A DNA stretch of 58,134 bases from an uncultured Eubacterium sp. Its GTDB lineage: Bacteria > Bacillota > Clostridia > Lachnospirales > CAG-274. Shown one piece after another: positions 8,069-14,976 of the stretch; position 1 is the first letter of the stretch, and every line of letters starts with the position of its first letter. The position numbers and the translations under genes are program-made. The notes under the pieces are model-generated. The model saw only the letters and a list, made by a program, of their open reading frames with translations. It had not been told where the DNA came from and ran no database searches. The stretch lies in assembly GCA_900545305.1 (NCBI GenBank), contig UQYD01000009.1, positions 1-58,134 on the forward strand, written 5' to 3'.

Positions 8069-9316
8069 TTGTTTAGTACACTTAAGAACGCATTCAAAGT
8101 TAAGGAAATACGTGCTAAGTTATTGAATATGTTAATAGTATTGGTAATAGTGCGTTTGGGTACTTTCATTCCGGTGCCGGGTATTAATATTAATGCCCTG
8201 CATAATGCCGGTGCTAGCGATACTCTCTACTCACTTATTACCGGAGGTAACTATGGTACAATATTCGCTATGGGTATTGGACCATACATTACTGCCTCTA
8301 TCATTATGCAGCTTTTAACAGTTGCTATTCCAAGATTGGAACAGATACAAAAAGATGGTGAAGAGGGAAGAAAAAAGATTTCTCAGTACACTAGAGTGAT
8401 GTCTGTTGCATTGGCGTTCTTACAGGGTGCCGGACAGGTGTACACAATTCACAGTGCTTTTAAAAACCCTAACTGGTATGTTTATATTGTAGCTCTGTTT
8501 ACAATGGTTTCCGGTACTATCTTTATTATGTGGTTAGGCGAAAAATTAACTGAAATAGGTATTGGTAATGGTGCATCATTCATCATCTTTGCTAATATCC
8601 TTTCTGGTTTAGGTACTGGAGTTAATAGCCTTATTACAGCTGCTTCAGGCAGTGCTATGGGTTGGGTTAAGATTGTAGTTATTCTCGCAATCTTATTCGT
8701 AGTTATGGTTTTCGTTGTTTTAGTTTCAGATGGCGAAAGACGTATTCCTGTACAGTATTCAAATAAACTTGCAGGTGGAAGTAGAATGATGGTTGGTGGA
8801 CAGACTTCATTTATTCCTATTAAGGTAAATATTGCTGGTGTTATGTCTATCATCTTCGCTATTTCTATTTTACAGTTCCCATATACTATCAATCAGTTAA
8901 TACAGAGTACAACTCTTTCTAAGATTTCAAATGTATTATCTACACACCATCCTGTAGGTGCAGTATTATATGTAATTCTTATTTTCTGTTTTACATTCTT
9001 CTATACTTCTTTTGCATTCAACCCAGTTGAAGTTGCAGAAAACATGAAGAAGAATGGTGGTTTTGTACCTGGTATTAGACCTGGTAAGCCTACATCTGAT
9101 TATATCCAGAGAATAGTTGATAGAATTTCACTTATTGGTGCATTCGCTTATTCAATTATTGCTATGGTTCCAGTTGTATTAAACTGGGTAACAGGCGTAA
9201 ATATGGGCTTCGGTGGTACAACATTACTTATCGTAACAGGCGTTGCTCTTGAAATTATCAAGCAGCTTGAATCACAGCTTGTTAAGAGACATTATACAGG
9301 TTTTTTAAATAAATAA
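8069..9316 (+). CDS. secY: Protein translocase subunit SecY (TTG start)
   Basis: SecY is the channel of the Sec translocon in the cytoplasmic membrane. It has 415 residues with about ten membrane helices; the plug/TM2 region (YITASIIMQLLTVAIPRLEQ) and the basic cytoplasmic C4/C5 loops, including NPVEVAENMKKNGGFVPGIRPG, are recognisable. It starts with TTG at 8069 directly after the rplO stop, with SD GAGGTG at 8057-8062 inside rplO. A strong hairpin follows at 9334, so only part of transcription may reach adk. Confidence 0.97.
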   Translation: MFSTLKNAFKVKEIRAKLLNMLIVLVIVRLGTFIPVPGININALHNAGASDTLYSLITGGNYGTIFAMGIGPYITASIIMQLLTVAIPRLEQIQKDGEEGRKKISQYTRVMSVALAFLQGAGQVYTIHSAFKNPNWYVYIVALFTMVSGTIFIMWLGEKLTEIGIGNGASFIIFANILSGLGTGVNSLITAASGSAMGWVKIVVILAILFVVMVFVVLVSDGERRIPVQYSNKLAGGSRMMVGGQTSFIPIKVNIAGVMSIIFAISILQFPYTINQLIQSTTLSKISNVLSTHHPVGAVLYVILIFCFTFFYTSFAFNPVEVAENMKKNGGFVPGIRPGKPTSDYIQRIVDRISLIGAFAYSIIAMVPVVLNWVTGVNMGFGGTTLLIVTGVALEIIKQLESQLVKRHYTGFLNK

Positions 9317-9333
9317 GATTAAACTATATAAAG

Positions 9334-9358
9334 GAGCCGGGTCTCCCGGCTCTTTTTT
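9334..9358 (+). terminator. Hairpin with T-tract between secY and adk
   Basis: GAGCCGGG-TCT-CCCGGCTC (8-bp, GC-rich stem, 3-base loop) is followed by six T. This is a textbook intrinsic terminator inside a conserved gene string. No obvious promoter lies between it and adk (17 bases), so it likely acts as a partial terminator that lowers adk-map-infA relative to the ribosomal genes. Confidence 0.85.
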
Positions 9359-9375
9359 AGGAGATGTATTAAATT

Positions 9376-10011
9376 ATGAAATTAGTACTTATCGGTTGTC
9401 CAGGTGCAGGCAAGGGTACTCAGGCTAAGAAGCTTTCTAAGCACTACGGAATAGCTCATATTTCAACTGGTGATTTATTAAGAGAGCAGATGAAGCAGGG
9501 TACAGAACTGGGCAAAAAGGTTAGTGAAATAATGAATGCAGGCGGTCTTGTTTCTGACGAAATCGTTTCTGCAATGTTAGCTGAAAGAATTAAAGCTGAT
9601 GACTGTAAGAATGGTTACATTCTTGACGGTTATCCAAGAAATGTATCTCAGGCAGAAGGTCTTGATGCTATTACAGGTCCTCTTGATAAGGTTGTTTGTA
9701 TTGATGTTGATGATAACATTATTGTTGACAGAATGACAGGCAGAAGAGGTTGCCCAAAGTGTGGTTCAATGTACCACGTTAAGTATAATCCACCAAAGCA
9801 GGACGGCGTATGCGATGCTTGTGGTGAAGCTTTGATTCAGCGTAAGGATGATAACGAAGAAACAGTTAAGAATAGACTTAAGGTTTATCATGAAACAACT
9901 GCTCCAGTTATTAACTATTACGATGAAAAAGGTTTGTTGGTTAAAATTAACGGCGTAGGCGATATTGATGAAATATTTAATGCCGTTGTTAATGCCTTAG
10001 AGGATAAATAG
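9376..10011 (+). CDS. adk: Adenylate kinase, zinc-lid form
   Basis: It catalyses ATP + AMP = 2 ADP in the cytoplasm. P-loop GCPGAGKGT is at residues 7-15. The LID domain has two CXXC pairs (C126, C129, C146, C149), so it is the zinc-stabilised form typical of Gram-positive bacteria. It has 211 residues; SD AGGAG precedes the ATG. It ends 2 bases before map. Confidence 0.98.
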   Translation: MKLVLIGCPGAGKGTQAKKLSKHYGIAHISTGDLLREQMKQGTELGKKVSEIMNAGGLVSDEIVSAMLAERIKADDCKNGYILDGYPRNVSQAEGLDAITGPLDKVVCIDVDDNIIVDRMTGRRGCPKCGSMYHVKYNPPKQDGVCDACGEALIQRKDDNEETVKNRLKVYHETTAPVINYYDEKGLLVKINGVGDIDEIFNAVVNALEDK

Positions 10012-10013
10012 TA

Positions 10014-10766
10014 ATGTCTATTACGATAAAGAAGGAAAGTCATATTGAGAAGATGCGTATTGCTGGTAGAATTACTGGTGAAACACTTAACTTAATTGAA
10101 AAAAGTATCCGTCCCGGTATAACAACTAAGGAATTGGATAGAATTGCTGAAGAATATATTCGTTCTTGTGGAGCAGTTCCTTCTTTTAAGGGATTGTATG
10201 GCTATCCGGCCTCAATTTGTGCCTCAGTTAATGAACAAGTCGTTCATGGTATTCCGTCAGGCAATACTGTTTTAAAAGAGGGCGACATTATTTCAATAGA
10301 TACTGGAGCATATATCGATGGTTTTCATGGCGATGCTGCGAGAACATTCGGTGTAGGTCAAATTTCAGAACAAAGGCAACGACTTATTGATATTACAAAA
10401 GAAAGCTTCTTTGAAGGCGTTAAATTAGTAAAAGTAGGTAATTACTTGAACAAGGTATCAGCTGCTATTCAAGACTATGTTGAGAGTAATGGCTACAGTG
10501 TTGTTCGTGATTATGTTGGACATGGTATCGGACGTGATATGCACGAGGACCCAGAGATACCTAATTATAGAACAGGAAGACCGGGTCCAAAACTTGTAAA
10601 GGGTATGACACTTGCAATCGAGCCAATGGTAACTGTAGGTACTTATAAAGTACATACACTTCCTAATAGATGGACTGTTGTGACTAATGATGGCAGTGAT
10701 TCAGCTCATTATGAGAATACTGTGCTGGTTACAGAGAATGAGCCTGAGCTATTAACCTTAGTATAA
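10014..10766 (+). CDS. map: Type I methionine aminopeptidase
   Basis: It removes N-terminal Met from new proteins. The five metal ligands are all present (D96, D107, H170, E203, E234), as is the substrate-side H78. The 250-residue length matches type Ia enzymes without an N-terminal extension. It lies between adk and a KOW-domain gene, as in many Firmicutes. Confidence 0.98.
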   Translation: MSITIKKESHIEKMRIAGRITGETLNLIEKSIRPGITTKELDRIAEEYIRSCGAVPSFKGLYGYPASICASVNEQVVHGIPSGNTVLKEGDIISIDTGAYIDGFHGDAARTFGVGQISEQRQRLIDITKESFFEGVKLVKVGNYLNKVSAAIQDYVESNGYSVVRDYVGHGIGRDMHEDPEIPNYRTGRPGPKLVKGMTLAIEPMVTVGTYKVHTLPNRWTVVTNDGSDSAHYENTVLVTENEPELLTLV

Positions 10767-10781
10767 GAGGTGAAGGAATTG

Positions 10782-11045
10782 TTGAAAAAAGGTCAAATAT
10801 GTTTCTCAAAGGCCGGTCATGATAAAGGTGGTGCGTTTATCGTATTGCACAGTGATGACACATACGCCTATATAGCAGACGGAAAGTTGAGAACACTTGA
10901 AAAACCAAAGAAAAAGAAGAAAATTCATATTCAGATTTCAAATGAAGTAAATTCTGAGATTGAAAATATGCTGGAGAATGAATTATATATTAATGATTCC
11001 CATATAAGAAAAGCTCTGGCAAAGTATAATAAAACTTGTAATTGA
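10782..11045 (+). CDS. KOW-domain RNA-binding protein (L14e-like)
   Basis: A small basic protein of 87 residues with an N-terminal KOW/SH3-like segment (KKGQICFSKAGHDKGGAFIVL) and a lysine run (KPKKKKK). Proteins of this type occupy the map-infA gap in many Clostridia and are annotated as ribosomal L14E/L6E/L27E-like; their role is not established. The frame is open from GTG 10770, but TTG at 10782, 6 or so bases after GAGGTGAAGG, is the more likely start. Confidence 0.85.
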   Translation: MKKGQICFSKAGHDKGGAFIVLHSDDTYAYIADGKLRTLEKPKKKKKIHIQISNEVNSEIENMLENELYINDSHIRKALAKYNKTCN

Positions 11046-11065
11046 TTTTAAGGAGGTAAAAAGCC

Positions 11066-11284
11066 TTGGCAAAAAATGACGTAATAGAAGTAGAAGGCAC
11101 TGTCCTCGAGAAACTTCCAAATGCTATGTTTTCAGTTGAACTGGAAAATGGACATCAGATTCTTGCCCATATTTCAGGTAAGTTAAGAATGAACTTTATC
11201 AGAATAATACCAGGTGACAAGGTTAAAATTGAAATGTCACCATACGATTTGAGTAAAGGACGTATTACCTGGAGAGGTAAATGA
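11066..11284 (+). CDS. infA: Translation initiation factor IF-1 (TTG start)
   Basis: IF-1 blocks the A site during initiation. It has 72 residues, a single S1/OB-fold domain and the standard sequence (MAKNDVIEVEGTVLEKLPNA at the start, GRITWRG near the end). It starts with TTG at 11066, downstream of TTAAGGAGG. Confidence 0.98.
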   Translation: MAKNDVIEVEGTVLEKLPNAMFSVELENGHQILAHISGKLRMNFIRIIPGDKVKIEMSPYDLSKGRITWRGK

Positions 11285-11297
11285 AAGGAGAATTCAA

Positions 11298-11411
11298 ATG
11301 AAGGTTAGACCATCAGTTAAACCAATGTGTGAAAAATGTAGAGTAATTAAGAGAAAGGGTGCAGTTAGAATTATCTGCGAAAACCCTAAGCATAAGCAGA
11401 GACAGGGCTGA
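11298..11411 (+). CDS. rpmJ: 50S ribosomal protein L36, zinc-binding
   Basis: A 37-residue protein beginning MKVRPSVKPMCEKC. Its zinc ligands C11, C14, C27 and H32 mark the C+ form. The ATG follows AAAGGAGAATTCAA. It is the last gene before a terminator at 11452 and a fresh promoter, so it ends the first transcription unit of this superoperon. Confidence 0.97.
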   Translation: MKVRPSVKPMCEKCRVIKRKGAVRIICENPKHKQRQG

Positions 11412-11451
11412 TATTTTAATATGCCCGGCATCTGTTACTATACAGATTATG

Positions 11452-11485
11452 GGACAGGGCTGGTGACAGCCCTGTGCTTATTTTT
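11452..11485 (+). terminator. Intrinsic terminator after rpmJ
   Basis: ACAGGGCT (11454-11461) pairs with AGCCCTGT (11468-11475) over a 6-base loop, followed by GCTTATTTTT. The octamer ACAGGGCT also occurs at the very end of rpmJ (11402-11409), so an alternative longer hairpin with the same 3' arm is possible. Confidence 0.8.
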
Positions 11486-11534
11486 ACGGAAAATAAAAAA
11501 ATTAAATATTTTTCAAAAAAATGTAAAAAAACAC

Positions 11535-11563
11535 TTGATTTATAAAAACAAGTGTGATATACT
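11535..11563 (+). promoter_or_regulatory. Sigma-A promoter for the rpsM-rpsK-rpsD-rpoA-rplQ unit
   Basis: TTGATT - 17 bases - TATACT lies between the rpmJ terminator and rpsM. The predicted start near 11570 gives a leader of about 190 bases before rpsM, much longer than a simple ribosome-binding region. Confidence 0.75.
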
Positions 11564-11570
11564 CAGTATT

Positions 11571-11758
11571 CGGTAAGTATTTTATTTTAGTGTATATAAT
11601 ATGGTTAGAAAGGGTTAATTGCCCTTAAAGGCCCAAGTACCGTTAGATGGGGAGCGGCTGCCCCTAGGTAACAGGTTATATCCTGTGCTAAAATTAAAAT
11701 ATCATACCGAAATTATTATAAGAAACTGTAATTTTATTACAAGAAAGAGGTGCAAAGA
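11571..11758 (+). promoter_or_regulatory. Structured mRNA leader upstream of rpsM
   Basis: Three hairpins can be drawn in this non-coding leader: AAGGG/CCCTT (11610-11626); GGGG/CCCC (11649-11664) extended by GTTA/TAAC (11642-11645 with 11669-11672) across an internal loop; and ACAGG/CCTGT (11671-11686). The last two share two bases and could switch. The GC-rich islands stand out from AT-rich surroundings. The operon contains rpsD (S4), the autoregulator of alpha operons in other bacteria. S4 control is therefore a reasonable inference, but no known leader class was recognised. Confidence 0.5.
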
Positions 11759-12130
11759 ATGGCTCGTATTGCGGGTGTTGATTTACCTAGAGAAAAGCGT
11801 ATTGAAATCGGCCTTACTTATGTATTCGGTATCGGACGTGCTAAGGCAGACAAGATTTTATCTATGACTGGTATTAATCCAGACACTAGAGTTAGAGACC
11901 TTACAGATGATGAAGTTGCAAAGATTAGAGAAGCTATCGATGAAACTCATACACTTGTTGAAGGTGATTTAAGAAGAGAAGTTGCTATGAACATCAAGCG
12001 ACTTATGGAAATCGGTTGTTACAGAGGTATTCGTCACAGAAGAGGTCTTCCATGTAGAGGTCAGAAGACTAAGACAAACGCTAGAACAAGAAAAGGTCCT
12101 AGAAGAACTGTTGCGAACAAGAAGAAATAA
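11759..12130 (+). CDS. rpsM: 30S ribosomal protein S13
   Basis: S13 forms head bridges to the 50S subunit. A GTG at 11750 lies within the SD (AAAGAGGTG), so the ATG at 11759 (MARIAGVDLPREKR) is the start. It has 123 residues with a helix-two-turn-helix core and the basic tail (GLPCRGQKTKTNARTRKGPR). It is the first gene of the promoter-led alpha unit. Confidence 0.98.
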   Translation: MARIAGVDLPREKRIEIGLTYVFGIGRAKADKILSMTGINPDTRVRDLTDDEVAKIREAIDETHTLVEGDLRREVAMNIKRLMEIGCYRGIRHRRGLPCRGQKTKTNARTRKGPRRTVANKKK

Positions 12131-12165
12131 TTAATCAATGTAATTGATTTAAGGAGGTTAATTTA

Positions 12166-12564
12166 ATGGCAAAGACAGTAAAGAAAGCTGCAGGCCGTAG
12201 ACGTCGTGACAGAAGAGTTGTTGAACGTGGCCAAGCTCATATACAGTCAACTTTTAATAATACAATTGTTACTATTACAGATGCTGCTGGTAATGCTTTA
12301 TCATGGGCAAGTGCTGGCGAATTAGGTTTCAGAGGTTCTAAGAAGTCTACTCCATATGCTGCACAGATGGCTGCTGAAAAGGCTGCAGGTGCTGCTAAGG
12401 ATTATGGTTTAAAGACTGTTGAAGTATTCGTTAAGGGTCCTGGTTCAGGACGTGAAGCTGCTATCAGAGCTTTACAGACAGTTGGTCTTGACGTTACTAT
12501 GATTAAGGATGTTACTCCTGTTCCTCACAATGGTTGTAGACCACCTAAGAGAAGAAGAGTTTAA
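12166..12564 (+). CDS. rpsK: 30S ribosomal protein S11
   Basis: S11 lies at the platform near the E site. It has 132 residues with a Lys/Arg-rich N-terminus (KKAAGRRRRDRR), the core FNNTIVTITDAAGNALSWAS and the signature VTPVPHNGCRPPKRRRV. SD AAGGAGG precedes the ATG. Confidence 0.99.
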   Translation: MAKTVKKAAGRRRRDRRVVERGQAHIQSTFNNTIVTITDAAGNALSWASAGELGFRGSKKSTPYAAQMAAEKAAGAAKDYGLKTVEVFVKGPGSGREAAIRALQTVGLDVTMIKDVTPVPHNGCRPPKRRRV

Positions 12565-12606
12565 TTTTAATACAGTGTAGAATATATTTGTGGAGGTACA
12601 TTATTA

Positions 12607-13197
12607 ATGGCTAGAGATATGGGTCCTATCATTAAGAGATGCAGATACCTTGGTATTGAACCTAGTGTACTCGGCTCTTCTAAGAAGTTAGGCAATCGTA
12701 AAAGAAATATGCGCAAGTTAAGTGAATACGGCGTTCAGTTAAAGGAAAAGCAGAAGGTTAAGTTCATTTACGGCGTACTTGAAAAGCAGTTCAGAAACTA
12801 CTATAAGAAAGCTGATAAGATGAACGGTATTACTGGTGAAAACTTACTTCAGCTTCTTGAAACAAGACTTGATAACGTAGTTTTCAGATTAGGCTATGGT
12901 CGTACTAGAAAGGAAGCAAGACAGGTTGTAAGACATAATCTTGTTACTGTAAACGGCAAGAAGGCTAACATCCCATCTATTCAGGTTAAGGTTGGCGATG
13001 TAATCGAAATTAAGGAAACTAAGAAGGACCTTGAAAGATTTAAGCAGGTTCTTGAAGTTACTTCAACTCGTATCGTTCCTGAGTGGTTATCTGCTGACCA
13101 CGATAACCTCAAGGGTAGTGTTGTAACACTTCCAAAGAGAGAACAGTTAGATTTACCTGTAAACGAAACACTTATTGTCGAATTGTACTCTAAGTAA
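12607..13197 (+). CDS. rpsD: 30S ribosomal protein S4
   Basis: S4 nucleates 30S assembly on the 5' domain of 16S rRNA and in many bacteria represses its own operon. It has 196 residues; the S4 RNA-binding domain (RLDNVVFRLGYGRTRKEARQ and following, residues about 92-155) is clear. No Cys zinc cluster is seen at the N-terminus, so it is the C- form. It lies between rpsK and rpoA, which makes it the candidate ligand for the leader before rpsM. Confidence 0.98.
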   Translation: MARDMGPIIKRCRYLGIEPSVLGSSKKLGNRKRNMRKLSEYGVQLKEKQKVKFIYGVLEKQFRNYYKKADKMNGITGENLLQLLETRLDNVVFRLGYGRTRKEARQVVRHNLVTVNGKKANIPSIQVKVGDVIEIKETKKDLERFKQVLEVTSTRIVPEWLSADHDNLKGSVVTLPKREQLDLPVNETLIVELYSK

Positions 13198-13259
13198 TAA
13201 TTGGCAAAGTATGGCTTTTGGTAAATGTTTTTTAACTATTTTTAAGGAGGTTGGGCTGA

Positions 13260-14213
13260 GTGTTTGAATTTGAAAAACCTCGTATCGAAATTGCAGAACA
13301 GAATGAGACTTACGGTCGCTTTGTAGTAGAGCCTTTAGAAAGAGGCTATGGTACTACTCTTGGTAATTCACTTAGAAGAATTTTACTTTCTTCATTACCT
13401 GGTGCTGCTGTAAGCAACGTAAAGATAGATGGCGTTCTTCACGAATTTAGCACTATTCCTGGTGTTAAGGAAGACGTTACTGAAATTATTTTGAATCTTA
13501 AAAATCTTGCTATTAAGAACAACAGCGAAAGCAATGAGCCAAAAATGGCTTACATCGACGCAAGTGGTGATTGTGAAGTTAAGGCTAGCGATATTAGAGT
13601 TGACTCTGATATCGAAATCCTTAACCCAGATTTACACATTGCTACTTTAAGCGGTGGTGCAGACAGCAAGCTTTTTATGGAAATTACCATAACAAAAGGT
13701 CGTGGCTACGTAGAAGCCTCTAAAAATAAAAGGGCTGACCAACCCCTTAGAATGATACCTGTAGACTCTCTTTATACTCCAGTTAGAAGAGTAAACTTTA
13801 AGGTAGAGGATACTCGTGTCGGTCAGATTACTGACTATGATAAACTTACTTTTGAAGTATGGACTGATGGTACAATCTCTCCTGATGATGCAGTAAGTTT
13901 AGGTGCTAAGATTTTAAATGAGCATTTGTGCTTATTTGTTGACTTGTCTGACAGTGCTAAAAATGCTGAAATTCTCGTTGAAAAAGAAGTTGGAACTAAG
14001 GAAAAGGTTCTTGAACAGAGTATTGAAGAACTTGACCTTTCAGTTCGTTCTTACAACTGTCTTAAGAGAGCTGGTATCAACACTGTTGAAGACTTGGCAA
14101 ATAAGACTGAAGACGATATGATGAAGGTACGTAATCTTGGACGTAAGTCTTTAGACGAAGTACTTAAAAAGTTAGAAGAACTTGGATTGAGTTTAAGTCC
14201 AAGTGACGATTAA
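13260..14213 (+). CDS. rpoA: RNA polymerase alpha subunit (GTG start)
   Basis: It dimerises to start RNA polymerase assembly. The 317 residues contain the N-terminal dimerisation domain (ERGYGTTLGNSLRRILLSSL) and a C-terminal domain with two helix-hairpin-helix motifs (SYNCLKRAGINTVEDL and VRNLGRKSLDEV). The start is GTG at 13260 after AAGGAGGTTGGGCTGA. It is in the alpha operon with rplQ 14 bases downstream. Confidence 0.99.
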   Translation: MFEFEKPRIEIAEQNETYGRFVVEPLERGYGTTLGNSLRRILLSSLPGAAVSNVKIDGVLHEFSTIPGVKEDVTEIILNLKNLAIKNNSESNEPKMAYIDASGDCEVKASDIRVDSDIEILNPDLHIATLSGGADSKLFMEITITKGRGYVEASKNKRADQPLRMIPVDSLYTPVRRVNFKVEDTRVGQITDYDKLTFEVWTDGTISPDDAVSLGAKILNEHLCLFVDLSDSAKNAEILVEKEVGTKEKVLEQSIEELDLSVRSYNCLKRAGINTVEDLANKTEDDMMKVRNLGRKSLDEVLKKLEELGLSLSPSDD

Positions 14214-14227
14214 GGAGGATTAAGTTA

Positions 14228-14764
14228 ATGGCTGGATATAGAAAACTTGGTCGTACAGCAAGTCAGCGTAAAGCATTGCTTCGTAACCAGGTAACTAATT
14301 TATTATACCATGGCAAGATTCAGACTACTGAAGCTAAGGCTAAGGAAATCAGAAGAATTGCTGAAAAGTTAATCACTCTTGCAGTTAAGGAAAAGGATAA
14401 CTTCGATGAAGTAACTGTAACAGCAAAGGTTGCTAAGAAGGATTCTGATGGCAAGAGAGTAAAGAACGTTGTAGACGGTAAGAAGGTTACTGTTTTTGAT
14501 GAAGTTGAAAAGACTATCAAGAAGGATCAGCCTTCAAGACTTAACGCTAGAAGAAAGATGTTAAGCTACTTCTACCCAGTAGTTGAAGCTCCTGCTAACG
14601 GCAGAAAGAAGAAGGCTAACACTAAGAACGTTGATATGGCTAACCATATGTTCGAAGAAGTTGCTCCTAAGTATGCTGACAGAAATGGTGGCTACACTAG
14701 AATGATTAAGATTGGTGCTAGACGTGGTGACGGCGCTGAAGTTGTAATCATCGAATTAGTTTAA
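14228..14764 (+). CDS. rplQ: 50S ribosomal protein L17, extended form
   Basis: L17 sits at the tunnel exit. The N-terminal (MAGYRKLGRTASQRKALLRN) and C-terminal (NGGYTRMIKIGARRGDGAE) blocks are canonical. At 178 residues it is about 58 longer than the Bacillus form: Lys- and Asp-rich inserts fall at about residues 58-100 and 120-135, on either side of the conserved LNARRKMLSYF stretch. Extended L17 occurs in related Clostridia. It is the last gene of the unit. Confidence 0.97.
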   Translation: MAGYRKLGRTASQRKALLRNQVTNLLYHGKIQTTEAKAKEIRRIAEKLITLAVKEKDNFDEVTVTAKVAKKDSDGKRVKNVVDGKKVTVFDEVEKTIKKDQPSRLNARRKMLSYFYPVVEAPANGRKKKANTKNVDMANHMFEEVAPKYADRNGGYTRMIKIGARRGDGAEVVIIELV

Positions 14765-14776
14765 TTTGAGTTTTTT

Positions 14777-14807
14777 GAGAGGATACGTTGTATCCTCTCT
14801 TTTTTTG
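14777..14807 (+). terminator. Terminator of the ribosomal superoperon
   Basis: GAGAGGATAC - GTT - GTATCCTCTC forms a 10-bp stem with eight T after it. It ends the alpha unit. From here to 14915 the sequence is AT-rich with no feature seen. Confidence 0.95.
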
Positions 14808-14915
14808 TATAAAATAAATATGGGATAAATGGAAAATATTACATATAATGTTGCAAATTTATATTTATAAATATTATTTAAAATTCCACCTTGATTTATA
14901 ATTTAATTCAGTAAT

Positions 14916-14952
14916 ACTTAATATTTACATATTAAGTGTTTTGTGATAAACT
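14916..14952 (+). promoter_or_regulatory. Promoter overlapped by a palindrome before the GtrII-like gene
   Basis: Perfect 9-base arms ACTTAATAT (14916-14924) and ATATTAAGT (14929-14937) flank TTAC. The palindrome overlaps a TTTACA (14924-14929) - 17 - TAAACT (14947-14952) promoter. The geometry suggests an operator; the binding protein is unknown. Confidence 0.5.
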
Positions 14953-14976
14953 GAAATAAAGAGAGGTGGGATTTAT

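Noticed and set aside
217..8892. Many antisense open frames within the ribosomal operon (for example 217-471, 1458-1733, 5816-6199, 8482-8892)
   Set aside because: Shadows of strongly biased ribosomal codons on the other strand; no SDs and no recognisable protein.
11619..11867. 82-codon open frame across the rpsM leader
   Set aside because: Overlaps the leader hairpins and rpsM in another frame without an SD.
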